Source: Flavobacterium aquidurense
GTDB taxonomy: Bacteria > Bacteroidota > Bacteroidia > Flavobacteriales > Flavobacteriaceae
Length of the DNA stretch: 64,000 bases
Direction: 5' to 3'
Assembly (NCBI RefSeq): GCF_001404985.1
Contig: NZ_JRLF01000007.1
Coordinates: 186,001 to 250,000, forward strand
The notes under the pieces were generated by a model that was not told where the DNA came from, did no database searches, and saw only the letters and a program-made list of their open reading frames with translations. The number at the start of each line of letters is the position of its first letter. Within the stretch, counting starts at the first letter, position 1. Shown piece by piece: positions 8,491 to 16,879 of this stretch. The translations under genes were made by a program, and so were the position numbers.

Positions 8491-8781
8491 ATGGGAATTA
8501 TTGATAAACTAAATAAAGATTTCGAAAGCCGTGTCAGACTGGGTATTATGTCCGTTCTGATGGTCAATGAATGGGTTGATTTTACCGAGATGAAAAATCT
8601 TCTCAATATCACAGATGGAAATTTAGCCAGCCATTCCTCAGCGCTTGAAAAATCAGAATATATTGAAGTTAAAAAAGAATTTGTGGGTAAAAAGCCTAAA
8701 ACCTCTTATCAGGTAACTCCAAGAGGACGTGCGGCCTTTAAAGAACACCTTTCTTACCTCGAAAAATTAATGAAATCGTAA
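8491..8781 (+). CDS. Winged-helix DNA-binding transcriptional regulator
   Basis: This 96-residue protein is a single winged-helix domain of the HTH_34/MarR-like type. The first helix follows a short leader, the recognition region is near FTEMKNLLNITDGNLASHSS (about 30-50), and the wing is KKPKTSYQVTPRGRAAF. It has no ligand domain. It sits between two membrane-protein genes, and the same 22-base motif pattern precedes both its operon and the following gene. I infer that it autoregulates and controls the DUF4153/4173 gene. Confidence 0.85.
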   Translation: MGIIDKLNKDFESRVRLGIMSVLMVNEWVDFTEMKNLLNITDGNLASHSSALEKSEYIEVKKEFVGKKPKTSYQVTPRGRAAFKEHLSYLEKLMKS

Positions 8782-8804
8782 TAACTATATTTTTTTATCT
8801 AAAC

Positions 8805-8826
8805 ACTTTGAAACGCAAAGTACTTT
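8805..8826 (+). promoter_or_regulatory. Second copy of the candidate operator
   Basis: ACTTTG (8805-8810), five bases, CAAAGTACTTT (8816-8826): identical to 7841-7862 outside the 5-bp spacer. It lies about 95 bases before the next ATG. No good TANNTTTG is visible here, so the downstream gene may also be read from the upstream promoter. Confidence 0.5.
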
Positions 8827-8920
8827 TAAAATTTAAAATCATGAAATCGCCACTAAAAAATAAAACCTATTAAAAAAAGGCGATAACATATTTGACCTCT
8901 AATAAATAAAATCAACAAAT

Positions 8921-10303
8921 ATGAAAAAACACCAAATTATTCTAGCCAGCAGTTTGATATTTACACTGCTTTTTTACAACGAGTCAGTAGGAGTAAACCT
9001 CGCTATTTTTGGACTATTACTAACCGGTTCAATCTGTTATTTTTTTCAGGATCGGTTTACAGACAGATCACATTTGATTCTGGTGGTAACTTCGGTTTTG
9101 TCATGTCTTGCCTTTGCCTGGTACGGAGACTTTGCTTCTTTTTTGGCTTTGGCAATGTCAATTCTCTTTTTACAATTTAAAACCCAGGAATCTAAACTTA
9201 AAATTATACAGATATTTCCATTGGTATTCTTGAATGCATTTGCTTCCGTAGGTCGTATTTTTATGTTTAACCAATGGCTTCCGGAAAAGAAAATTCATAA
9301 TGATTTTGCTAAAAAAATTGTTGCTTTCGTTGTTATTCCGGCAATTTTTATTGGGTTATTTTTTATCGTATATTCTTTTGGCAGTAACCATTTCTCTTCT
9401 TTATTTACAGATTATACTTTAGATATTGATATTGTTCAATTGGTATTAATAAGTATTCTCGGGTTCTATATTTCTTTTAGTTTCTGGAATTATTGGGTAC
9501 CGGATCTTTCATACGAGAAAAATGCAATGCTGGATAATGATTTCGATAATATAGCCGAAATCAAAAGTCAAAGTACATTCTCGTTTTTAGATATTGATTT
9601 CGAGCGAAAAAGTGGCGAGATTACACTGGTATTATTAAATATTATGCTTTTGGTATTTATTACAACCTACAACTACGAACAATTTTTTGAAGTCGTAAAG
9701 AATACAAATCTAAGTGCTGATACCCACGAAAGAGTAAATTCAGTAATCTTCTCGATTATTATGGCAGTAGGTTTAATATTATTCTACTTTAAAGGAGGAT
9801 TCAATTTTGATAAAAAAGCGGCTAATCTTAAAAAATTAGCCAAAGTTTGGATCGTCTTAAACGGACTTTTGATCGTAAGTACATTCATTAAAAACTCTGA
9901 GTATATTGCAGTTCAGGGATTAACCTATAAACGATTAGGAGTTTATGCTTTTCTGATCTTAGCTATTATAGGGTTAGTTTTTGTTTTTCTAAAAATTACC
10001 AAACAAAAAACAAATGCATATTTGGCAAATCAGATGGTATGGTATTTTTACGGAACAGTGTTATTGTGCAGTTTTGTAAATTGGGGAAATTTGATAACAA
10101 ATTATAATATCTCAGTAAATAAATGTGCGGAGCCTATATTCTTGAGCAGTTTGAATTTTAATGATGAAGCCCGAAGAGAATATTTTTCTAAGAATAATTT
10201 AGACGGTGGAAATGCTGAAATTGTACGAGAAGAATTGATTCAGAATTATCAGAGTGAAGGATTTTTATCAAAAGCTTTGTATTATGAGTTTTTAAAGAAA
10301 TAA
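8921..10303 (+). CDS. DUF4153/DUF4173-type polytopic membrane protein
   Basis: This 460-residue protein has about ten to twelve hydrophobic segments interrupted by a charged loop near residues 190-230. The C-terminal soluble tail contains NFNDEARREYFSKNNLDGG. The layout fits the DUF4153/DUF4173 families, whose role is not established. It lies 140 bases downstream of the winged-helix gene, behind the second copy of the putative operator, which suggests a common regulon with the small membrane protein at 7867. Confidence 0.7.
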   Translation: MKKHQIILASSLIFTLLFYNESVGVNLAIFGLLLTGSICYFFQDRFTDRSHLILVVTSVLSCLAFAWYGDFASFLALAMSILFLQFKTQESKLKIIQIFPLVFLNAFASVGRIFMFNQWLPEKKIHNDFAKKIVAFVVIPAIFIGLFFIVYSFGSNHFSSLFTDYTLDIDIVQLVLISILGFYISFSFWNYWVPDLSYEKNAMLDNDFDNIAEIKSQSTFSFLDIDFERKSGEITLVLLNIMLLVFITTYNYEQFFEVVKNTNLSADTHERVNSVIFSIIMAVGLILFYFKGGFNFDKKAANLKKLAKVWIVLNGLLIVSTFIKNSEYIAVQGLTYKRLGVYAFLILAIIGLVFVFLKITKQKTNAYLANQMVWYFYGTVLLCSFVNWGNLITNYNISVNKCAEPIFLSSLNFNDEARREYFSKNNLDGGNAEIVREELIQNYQSEGFLSKALYYEFLKK

Positions 10304-10315
10304 CAACAATTTGAA

Positions 10316-10352
10316 AAACCGTCTTAGAAATATACTAAAGGCGGTTTTTTTT
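10316..10352 (+). terminator. Terminator
   Basis: A stem AAACCGTCTTTAG-like (approximately 10316-10326) with CTAAAGGCGGTTT (10335-10347) and a T-run. Confidence 0.75.
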
Positions 10353-10377
10353 AATATTTAATTATAATTATAAACTT

Positions 10378-10406
10378 TTGGTTCTTAAAAATAAAAGATA
10401 CTTTTG
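10378..10406 (+). promoter_or_regulatory. corA-like gene promoter
   Basis: TTG (10378-10380), 18 bases, then TACTTTTG (10399-10406). This leaves a leader of about 80 bases. Confidence 0.65.
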
Positions 10407-10491
10407 CACCACTTAAAAAAAACTTCTCCAATGGACGATTATTATTCGTTAGTATTAAATTAAAATAGCTTTTGAATTATTTCAAAATGCT

Positions 10492-11442
10492 ATGATAAAA
10501 CCCTGCAATTTTGAAATGAAAGCCTTTTACAAAAACAACAACGGATTAATCGAGACACAAGAATGGACTCCAAACTGCTGGATTAACATTGAGTCTCCTT
10601 CAGAAACAGAAAAAAAATATTTACTCGAAGAACTCCAGATTCCCGAAGCTTTTTATAATGATATTGAAGATATCGACGAAAGACCTCGTATGGAAGCTGA
10701 AGACGGATGGACTCTGTTTATCATGCGTATCCCGGTAAAAAGTAATGATGTTAAACTGCCTTTTCAAACCATTCCTTTAGGATTAATTTTTAAAGAAGAT
10801 ATTTGCGTAACCATTAGTTTTTATGAAACCGAGATCATTTCTGATTTTGTACAATACACCAATCGAAAAAACATACATATAAAGGATAATTTTGATCTTG
10901 TCTTAAGATTGTTGTTATCATCAAGTGTTTGGTATTTGAAATATCTGAAACAAATCAATCAAAAAATAAAACTTGCCGAGGATAATTTAGAGAAATCAAT
11001 CAAGAATGAAGAATTGCAAGCGCTTTTGCAAATAGAAAAATGTCTTGTGTTTTTCATTACTTCTCTAAAAGGAAACGATGTTTTGTTTCACAGAATTAAA
11101 AATTTAAAAGCCCAAAGAGAGCATTTTGATCAGGATTTACTGGAAGATGTTGATATCGAAATTAGTCAGGCGCAAGACACGGCAAATATATACAGCAATA
11201 TCTTAACCGGAATGATGGATGCTTATGCTTCGGTAATTTCGAATAACATGAATAATATTATGAAGCAAATGACTTCAATTTCTATTATTTTAATGATTCC
11301 AACGTTGATTGCCAGTTTATACGGAATGAACGTGCCGAACGGTTTAGAAGAAAGTAAATACGGAATCTGGATATTACTTTTAGTATCGGTCATCTTATCA
11401 ATCTTTGGTGTTTATCTATTTAAAAGAAGAAGATGGTTCTGA
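10492..11442 (+). CDS. CorA-family divalent cation (Mg2+/Co2+) transporter
   Basis: This 316-residue protein has a large acidic cytoplasmic N-terminal domain, a long helix (about 150-255), and two C-terminal membrane helices. The first helix ends in the selectivity motif YGMNVPNG (GMN near residue 278). The basic tail KRRRWF follows. Family members form pentameric Mg2+ channels. The start could also be the internal ATG nine codons later, since the first residues are weakly constrained. It is monocistronic, with its own promoter and terminator. Confidence 0.92.
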   Translation: MIKPCNFEMKAFYKNNNGLIETQEWTPNCWINIESPSETEKKYLLEELQIPEAFYNDIEDIDERPRMEAEDGWTLFIMRIPVKSNDVKLPFQTIPLGLIFKEDICVTISFYETEIISDFVQYTNRKNIHIKDNFDLVLRLLLSSSVWYLKYLKQINQKIKLAEDNLEKSIKNEELQALLQIEKCLVFFITSLKGNDVLFHRIKNLKAQREHFDQDLLEDVDIEISQAQDTANIYSNILTGMMDAYASVISNNMNNIMKQMTSISIILMIPTLIASLYGMNVPNGLEESKYGIWILLLVSVILSIFGVYLFKRRRWF

Positions 11443-11469
11443 TAAAATGATTTATAAAAAGCATTATAT

Positions 11470-11506
11470 AAAAAGACCCTTTCGTTTTTACGAAAGGGTC
11501 TTTTTA
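11470..11506. terminator. Bidirectional terminator between convergent genes
   Basis: AAAAAGACCCTTTCG and CGAAAGGGTCTTTTT around a 6-base loop, with T-runs on both strands. It serves the corA-like gene (+) and rluF (-). Confidence 0.9.
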
Positions 11507-11515
11507 TAAGATCAA

Positions 11516-12367
11516 TTAGTAATCTCCTTTTTTCTTAAATCTAGGATCATCCTTTGATATAAAATCTGTTCGTCGTTTAGGAACATCATCTTTTGATAAA
11601 AAATCGGTTCTTCGTCTTGGCGCTTCAGGTTTTGGCAAACTTGCTTCTTCGGTTTTGCTTGACGGTTCAATTAAGTGATTTAATTCTTTAATTTCATCAT
11701 CTGTCAAATCACGATAACGACCTACCGGAACATCAAGAGAAATATTGATGATTCTAATACGTTTAAGCGCAGTTACATCATAACCCAGATATTCGGTCAT
11801 TCTACGAATTTGGCGGTTTAAACCCTGCGTTAAAATGATTTTAAAAGTGAATTGGCTTATTTGCTCCACTTTACACTTTTTAGTCACAGTATCCAGAATC
11901 GGAATACCATTTCCCATACGTTGTATAAAACGCTCTGTAATAGGTTTGTTTACCGTAACTGTATATTCTTTTTCGTGATTGTTTCTGGCGCGTAAAATCT
12001 TATTTACGATATCACCATCATTCGTCATAAAAATTAATCCTTCACTAGCCTTATCCAAACGTCCAATTGGGAAAATCCGTTTAGGGTAATTGATATAATC
12101 TACAATATTATTTCGAACCTCAAGATTGGTTGTGCATTCGATTCCAACCGGTTTGTTGAAAGCCAGGTAAACCAATTTATCATGTTTTTCAACAATCAAT
12201 TTTCCGTCAATTCGCACTTCGTCATTTTGCGAAACTTTTGTTCCCATTTCTGGTACAACACCATTTATTGTTACGCGTCCTTCCTCAATAAGTTTATCAG
12301 CTTCACGGCGGGAACAATATCCTGTTTCACCAATAAATTTATTCAGACGTTTTAAATTCTCTTCCAT
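11516..12367 (-). CDS. rluF: 23S rRNA pseudouridine synthase RluF/RluB family
   Basis: This 283-residue enzyme isomerises a uridine of 23S rRNA. The S4 RNA-binding domain (about 5-52) has [16 protein letters not shown]. The catalytic domain has [10 protein letters not shown] with the nucleophile Asp105, then GLNRQIRRM. The closest match by eye is RluF (U2604). The C-terminal 40 residues are a charged tail with near-repeated [10 protein letters not shown] and [10 protein letters not shown] units. The -7 element lies so close to the ATG that the mRNA may be leaderless. Confidence 0.9.
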   Translation of the reverse strand: MEENLKRLNKFIGETGYCSRREADKLIEEGRVTINGVVPEMGTKVSQNDEVRIDGKLIVEKHDKLVYLAFNKPVGIECTTNLEVRNNIVDYINYPKRIFPIGRLDKASEGLIFMTNDGDIVNKILRARNNHEKEYTVTVNKPITERFIQRMGNGIPILDTVTKKCKVEQISQFTFKIILTQGLNRQIRRMTEYLGYDVTALKRIRIINISLDVPVGRYRDLTDDEIKELNHLIEPSSKTEEASLPKPEAPRRRTDFLSKDDVPKRRTDFISKDDPRFKKKGDY

Positions 12368-12371
12368 ACTG

Positions 12372-12379
12372 CAAAAGTA
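12372..12379 (-). promoter_or_regulatory. rluF -7 element
   Basis: Reads TACTTTTG on the minus strand and ends 5 bases before the ATG (12365-12367). The predicted transcription start is at or next to the start codon. Confidence 0.55.
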
Positions 12380-12390
12380 GGTAAAATTTA

Positions 12391-12528
12391 GACTTCTTAG
12401 AATTTTAGATTATTAGATCTTTAGATTATATAAGTTGTTTGTCTAAAAAAAACTTAGCAACTCAGAACCTTAAAGCCTCAGAACCTTAAAAAAACCTTTG
12501 TTCCTCTGAAACTCTGTCACTTTGAACC
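12391..12528. repeat. Degenerate intergenic repeats (TTTAGATT and CTTAG/CTCAG types)
   Basis: The first part (12391-12436) repeats TTTTAGATTATTAGAT. The second (about 12450-12528) repeats units such as CTTAGCAACTCAGAACCTT, CTCAGAACCTT and CTCTGAAACTCTG at roughly 9-12 bp spacing. No gene is present. Confidence 0.45.
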
Positions 12529-12529
12529 T

Positions 12530-12874
12530 TCATCGATGATATGACGAACTATCCTCAGGCGTTTCTTTCCTGTCAAACATTCCGTAATCGCGCACGACGT
12601 TTGCAATCCTTAATTGATAATCTTTAAAAACCTCATTTCTGCCTTTTGCCTGCGCGTGACGATGCATTTCGAGATTTCGCCATTGCTGGATACTTTCTTC
12701 ATCTTTCCAGAAAGACAAAGACAAAACTTTATCAGGATTCGTAAAACTCTGAAAACGTTCTATCGAAATAAATCCATCGATGTGGTCTAATTCAGGTCGC
12801 AGACTTGCAGCAATATCTAAATATTCTTCTTTTTTTCCTTCGTTAGGAACTACTTCAAAAATTACAGCTATCAT
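12530..12874 (-). CDS. ABM-domain (antibiotic biosynthesis monooxygenase-type) protein
   Basis: This 114-residue protein has the ferredoxin-like ABM fold: an N-terminal IAVIFEVVPNEGKKEEYLD strand-helix, a central GFISIERFQSF strand, FWKDEESIQQWRNLEMHRHAQ, and a short variable C-terminus. Members include quinol monooxygenases, haem-degrading enzymes and proteins of unknown role. It starts 14 bases after the stop of the P450 gene, so the two form an operon and may act on the same substrate (inference). Confidence 0.85.
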   Translation of the reverse strand: MIAVIFEVVPNEGKKEEYLDIAASLRPELDHIDGFISIERFQSFTNPDKVLSLSFWKDEESIQQWRNLEMHRHAQAKGRNEVFKDYQLRIANVVRDYGMFDRKETPEDSSSYHR

Positions 12875-12888
12875 ATTTTGTTTTTTAA

Positions 12889-14040
12889 TTATGCTATCGA
12901 AATCCAGATATTTTTAGGTAATCTGGCATTAATCATGGGTTCGTATTCTATATTATTTTCTAAAAGGCTAATCGTATTATATTCCTTAAATAAAAAACAT
13001 AAAGTTTCAGTTGCCAGATGAATCGAAAAGTGTTTTGCTATGCACATATGTCCACCAATACCAAAAGTTAGATTTTCGTTATTATTGTTTCTTTCAAAAT
13101 CAAAAACAAGGGGATTTTCGAACTTTTTAGAATCACGATTTGCCGAAGCAAGTACAATTAATATAGTGTCATTTTTTTTAATCAGGCTTTCGCCGATAGT
13201 AATATCTTCATTTGCAATTCGTCTTGTGTTATGAATGGGAGGATCAAATCGTAACGTTTCTATAATAGATTTTTGTATTTCATCTTTATCTGAAAAACTT
13301 TTGTTACTAAGAATTTGCAATAATGAATTACTCAAAATGCCTCTTCCCGCATCATAACTCTGAATAAACAATCCGATCAGATTGCTAATGGATATTTTCA
13401 TTATTTCGTCAGGCGAAAGAAATTGAGATTTTGGTGTTTTGTTTAAAAAACGGTTATAGAAATCTAATTCAGAAAGTCGTTTCTCGGCAATTAAAAATAG
13501 TGTTTCAGAAATTTCATTTATGGATTTTATCTGTTCTTCAGTTTTGGTTGGGAGCATTATTTTAACCAAAATTTCAATTTTATCTAATACAAAAACACAA
13601 TCATTTGCTGCAAAACCAAAACTTTTTAAAACAACCAGAAGCGGTAATTTTTTACAAACGGAGTCTACCCAGTCGATTTTATTTTCGTTTATATTATTTT
13701 GTATCAATCCGGAAAGAATTTCGTTGATTGCAACAGATTTTATGTTTGAAAATAATAACATTGCAATATCTCTTGCTGCTTCATGTTCAATGCCATTTGA
13801 AAGCCTTGTCAGGTTGTTTAAAATCGCAAAAGCATGTTCATTCAGTTTCTGTTTGTCATTAGGGATTATGGCAGGAATAAAGGCATTGGGATTTTTTAGA
13901 ATTTGAACACAATATTCGTAGGAGTAAATTGCCCATATTTTATGGTATTCATCCCAATAAATCGGATTCTTATTCAACATCGATTTATACACTGAATAAG
14001 GATTATCAACATCAGATTGAAGAAATAAAGCAGTAATCAT
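12889..14040 (-). CDS. Cytochrome P450
   Basis: This is a 383-residue soluble P450. The ExxR motif is ETLR (Glu261, Arg264) and the haem loop is FGIGGHMCIAKHF with ligand Cys333. Aligning the I helix to P450cam, QSYDAGRGILSNS keeps the acid (Asp229) but has Ala where the oxygen-activating Thr normally stands, and the residues after Cys are Ile-Ala instead of x-Gly. ATG at 14040 is preferred over the in-frame TTG at 14058, because that TTG lies within the -7 element. It is followed by an ABM protein and faces an ArsR-type regulator. Substrate unknown. Confidence 0.88.
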   Translation of the reverse strand: MITALFLQSDVDNPYSVYKSMLNKNPIYWDEYHKIWAIYSYEYCVQILKNPNAFIPAIIPNDKQKLNEHAFAILNNLTRLSNGIEHEAARDIAMLLFSNIKSVAINEILSGLIQNNINENKIDWVDSVCKKLPLLVVLKSFGFAANDCVFVLDKIEILVKIMLPTKTEEQIKSINEISETLFLIAEKRLSELDFYNRFLNKTPKSQFLSPDEIMKISISNLIGLFIQSYDAGRGILSNSLLQILSNKSFSDKDEIQKSIIETLRFDPPIHNTRRIANEDITIGESLIKKNDTILIVLASANRDSKKFENPLVFDFERNNNNENLTFGIGGHMCIAKHFSIHLATETLCFLFKEYNTISLLENNIEYEPMINARLPKNIWISIA

Positions 14041-14055
14041 ATTGATATTTTTTAG

Positions 14056-14072
14056 CAAAGTTATCTAACTTT
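14056..14072. promoter_or_regulatory. Candidate operator overlapping the P450 promoter
   Basis: A perfect inverted repeat, AAAGTTA-TC-TAACTTT (14057-14072), overlaps TAACTTTG on the minus strand (14063-14056), the P450 -7 element. It sits in the divergent gap shared with the ArsR-type regulator, which is its likely binder. Confidence 0.6.
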
Positions 14073-14113
14073 ACAAATCAATACTTCATTCTATATTTAA
14101 CTATGGTACTTAA

Positions 14114-14794
14114 ATGGAAGATCAATTTATAAAAGCTGCAACATTAATTGGTGACGCGACAAGGGCAGCAATCATGTGGACATTATTAGACGGAAGAGCT
14201 TTTACAGCCACAGAACTTTCAATTGCCGTAAATACATCTCCGCAAAATATGAGTATGCATTTGGGGAAACTTCTTGAAGCAAATTTGCTTTGTGTAGAAA
14301 AACAAGGCCGACATAAATACTACAGATTTTCTAATAAAGAAGTTGCGTATGTAGTTGAAGCAATGGCAAATCTTATTCCGAAGCCTGAAATCTCATCAAA
14401 AAGCAAAATCGAAAATTATCCTCCAATAAAATATTGCAGAACGTGTTACGATCATTTGGCAGGAAAAATAGGTGTGGCTCTCGCAGATAGTTTATTAGAG
14501 CAAAAAATAATTATTGAAAAGAGTAATACTTTTGAAATTAGTACTGAAGGAGAAAAATGGTTCTCAGATTTTGGAATAAATATTGAAGATGCCAAAAAAC
14601 AAAAGCGAATATTCTTAAAACCTTGTCTGGACTGGAGCGAAAGACGATATCATATCGCAGGCTCAATAGGGACTTTTCTATTGAATAAAATGCTGGAGCA
14701 GGACTGGATTAGAAGAACTGCAAATTCCAGAGCAATTATAATAACAGGAAAAGGTGAAAAGGAGTTATTGAAGAATTTTAATGTTGTTGTTTAG
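14114..14794 (+). CDS. ArsR-family winged-helix regulator with C-terminal domain
   Basis: This 226-residue regulator has an N-terminal winged helix (about 1-90) with ATRAAIMWTLLDGRAFTATE, recognition helix SPQNMSMHLGKLLEA and wing KQGRHKYYRFS. The C-terminal half opens with YCRTCYDHLAGKIGVAL, a conserved segment of this ArsR subgroup whose paired cysteines could sense metal or redox state. It is transcribed divergently from the P450 gene with a perfect inverted repeat between them. I infer repression of the P450/ABM operon. No arsenic genes are nearby. Confidence 0.88.
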   Translation: MEDQFIKAATLIGDATRAAIMWTLLDGRAFTATELSIAVNTSPQNMSMHLGKLLEANLLCVEKQGRHKYYRFSNKEVAYVVEAMANLIPKPEISSKSKIENYPPIKYCRTCYDHLAGKIGVALADSLLEQKIIIEKSNTFEISTEGEKWFSDFGINIEDAKKQKRIFLKPCLDWSERRYHIAGSIGTFLLNKMLEQDWIRRTANSRAIIITGKGEKELLKNFNVVV

Positions 14795-14846
14795 ATAATT
14801 TTAGATTGCAGATTTTAGACTTCAGATTAATAGATTTCACGCAATC

Positions 14847-14948
14847 TTGTCATTTCGACGAAGGAGAAATCTTAGTGAGAAGCTCGACAAAGATTGGGTT
14901 TTCGTTACGGAGTTACTTGCGAGGATTTCTCCTTCGTCGAAATGACAA
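14847..14948. repeat. MITE-like palindromic element, copy 1
   Basis: The 25-bp perfect terminal inverted repeats are 14847-14871 and 14924-14948; they begin TTGTCATTTCGACG and end CGTCGAAATGACAA. The 52-base middle contains AGCTCGACAAAGATTG. Copy 2 lies at 34447-34550 with the same middle but different stems. It carries no ORF. Confidence 0.75.
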
Positions 14949-14968
14949 TACTACCGTTTTTAAGGAAA

Positions 14969-15010
14969 AAACGTAGTGCCTTAGCGACTTAGTGGCTCAG
15001 AACCTTCAGA
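14969..15010. repeat. CTTAG-type periodic repeat running into a gene end
   Basis: GTGCCTTAGCGACTTAGTGG and CTCAGAACCTTCAG. It supplies the last codons (SEGSEPLSR) of the minus-strand alpha/beta hydrolase. Confidence 0.4.
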
Positions 15011-15853
15011 AAACAAAAACTCAATTACCTTCTCATACAATTCATCATCATGCATGCCGTGACCTAAACCTTTGGTTTCGATGAACTGACTATTTTTCCA
15101 GTTACTGGCAATTTTTTTACCTTCTTCAAAAGCTACTATCTTATCTGAAGTGTCGTGAGCAATAAAACCGGCAACATTAAATTGTGAGGCGAATTTTTGT
15201 CCGGAGAAATCGCTAATTTTAAAGTTGAAACGATTGATGAATTTAGTTTCAAGAAGTGAAAACATTTTGGTATTCAAACTCAACATCGCAATATAATTAT
15301 CGATCAATGTTTTTAAGTCCGATGGTGCTCCCAGAATTACCATTTTATTAATGCTCGTATTCGGAAATAAATATTGATGATAAACACAGGCCGCTCCACC
15401 AATCGAATGGCCAATAATAATAGTAGGCTGGTATTTTTCGACCGCTTTGTTTATGAATTCAGCATAAAGCGGAATATTAAATTCTTTACCACTGCTTTGT
15501 CCGTGAGCCGGAGCATCAATAGCGATGATAGTACTTCCGGATTTTTGAAGATGTGGCAACGTTTTTTTCCAGCGCGAAGCATTGCTTTCCCAACCGTGAA
15601 CAAGAAGAATTTTGGTTTCGTTTCCTTTCCAGATATAGGTTTGAAAATGATGTTCGTTATGATGAAACGTTTCTGTTTCTGTATTCTTTAATATTTTGGG
15701 TAAACCTTCTTTTTGTAATCGTCCAATTCTGGGCTGGCTAAAAAGGGCATAAGAAAGTTCAACCGCTTTTTGTGGACGTACATAACTTAAAAGGTTAATA
15801 TATGATCCAACTGATTTTAATGTAATGTAACGAATTCCTTTTTTAATTCCCAA
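14981..15853 (-). CDS. Alpha/beta hydrolase
   Basis: This 290-residue protein has the alpha/beta hydrolase fold: LLVHGWESNASRW (oxyanion region), nucleophile elbow IGHSIGGAA with Ser150, an acid near AHDTSDKIV and a histidine in KGLGHGMHDD. The N-terminal 60 residues form a helical leader without an obvious signal peptide. Its substrate cannot be named. The final residues are encoded by an intergenic-type repeat, so the original C-terminus may have been a few residues different. It is monocistronic. Confidence 0.88.
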   Translation of the reverse strand: MGIKKGIRYITLKSVGSYINLLSYVRPQKAVELSYALFSQPRIGRLQKEGLPKILKNTETETFHHNEHHFQTYIWKGNETKILLVHGWESNASRWKKTLPHLQKSGSTIIAIDAPAHGQSSGKEFNIPLYAEFINKAVEKYQPTIIIGHSIGGAACVYHQYLFPNTSINKMVILGAPSDLKTLIDNYIAMLSLNTKMFSLLETKFINRFNFKISDFSGQKFASQFNVAGFIAHDTSDKIVAFEEGKKIASNWKNSQFIETKGLGHGMHDDELYEKVIEFLFSEGSEPLSR

Positions 15854-15949
15854 AACTTAATTTTTTTCTAAAGATAAAAAATATGCTTTTAAACTTGATA
15901 AAAATATTTTGTAACAGATTAAAAGACTATACTGATCTGTGTTTTTTTT

Positions 15950-16051
15950 GCCACTAATTTCACGAATTTTTACAAATTAATTTATGCTAATTGTGAAATT
16001 CTTGGCGAAACTTTTTACTAATCTGTGAAAATCATTTTAATCTGTGGCAGA
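15950..16051. repeat. Intergenic inverted-repeat stretch, GCCACTAATTTCACG type
   Basis: GCCACTAATTTCACGAATTT (from 15950) pairs imperfectly with AATTGTGAAATTCTTGGC (ending 16006). ACTAATCTGTGAAAATC and TTTAATCTGTGGC follow. Same loose family as 32833-32882 and 59073-59167. Confidence 0.5.
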
Positions 16052-16067
16052 AAAATAATGACAAAAA

Positions 16068-16091
16068 AAAGTCCCGATTAAATCGGGACCG
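16068..16091 (-). terminator. Terminator of the Nif3/zinc-ribbon operon
   Basis: GTCCCGATT (16071-16079) pairs with AATCGGGAC (16081-16089). The A-run on its left gives a U-tract on the minus-strand transcript. Confidence 0.8.
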
Positions 16092-16096
16092 TTTAT

Positions 16097-16876
16097 TTAG
16101 AATTTAGAGAACAATTGTTCCATTTTTTCTTTTTCTTCTTCAGCCAATGCACTGTCGACTAAGATTCTTCCAGAGTGCTCATCAGTAATGATTTTCTTTC
16201 TGGAAGCAATTTCTACCTGAGTTTGTGGCGGGATAGTGAAGAATGATCCTGCAGAAGCTCCTCTTTCGATAGATACTACAGCTAAACCGTTACGAACACT
16301 AGTTCTGATTCTAGTGTAAGCAGCTAATAATCTTTCTTCGATCTGACCTGAAAACTCAGCTGATTTCTCAGATAAGAAGATTTCTTCTTTTTGAGTTTCA
16401 GCCATAATAGCATCTAATTCAGATTTTTTATGTTTTAAGTGTGAACTTTTAGCGTCAAGTTTTTCTTTTAAATTAGAAATAACTTCTTTTTTATGTTCGA
16501 TAGAAGCTTTCATTTCTTTGATTTGCTTTTCAGCTAATTGAATTTCTAATTCCTGAAATTCAACCTCTTTAGTCAACGAATTAAATTCTCTGTTATTACG
16601 AACTGATTCTTGTTGTTTTGTGTATTTTTTGATAACCTCTTTGTGCTCATCAATCGCATTTTTCTTCGATTTGATAAGATCCTCAATAACCTCAAGTTCA
16701 CTTTTCAGTTTCTCTGAACGCGTGCTTAAACCTGCAACTTCATCTTCTAAATCTTCCACTTCTAAAGGAAGCTCACCTCTCACGTTTCTGATTTCGTCAA
16801 TTCTAGAGTCAATAAGCTGTAAATCGTATATTGCTCTTAACTTGTCCTCAACACTTAATTCTTTCGTATTCGCCAT
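16097..16876 (-). CDS. DUF164/CdsZ-like coiled-coil protein with a degenerate zinc ribbon
   Basis: This 259-residue protein has a long antiparallel coiled coil (about 25-190), then the C-terminal module seen in zf-RING_7/CdsZ-like proteins. The scaffold IPPQTQVEIASRKKI and GRILVD is kept, but the metal-binding cysteines are absent: ASAGS stands for the first C-x-G-C-like pair and DEHSG for the second. It probably no longer binds zinc. It follows the Nif3-like gene with a 3-base gap, a pairing common in bacteria. Some homologues are implicated in ribosome hibernation; here the role is unproven. Confidence 0.85.
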   Translation of the reverse strand: MANTKELSVEDKLRAIYDLQLIDSRIDEIRNVRGELPLEVEDLEDEVAGLSTRSEKLKSELEVIEDLIKSKKNAIDEHKEVIKKYTKQQESVRNNREFNSLTKEVEFQELEIQLAEKQIKEMKASIEHKKEVISNLKEKLDAKSSHLKHKKSELDAIMAETQKEEIFLSEKSAEFSGQIEERLLAAYTRIRTSVRNGLAVVSIERGASAGSFFTIPPQTQVEIASRKKIITDEHSGRILVDSALAEEEKEKMEQLFSKF

Positions 16877-16879
16877 ATT

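Noticed and set aside
14847..14948. CRISPR or rho-independent terminator for the 25-bp palindrome
   Set aside because: There is only one unit here, the arms are separated by 52 bases, there is no U-tract, and a related copy lies 20 kb away.
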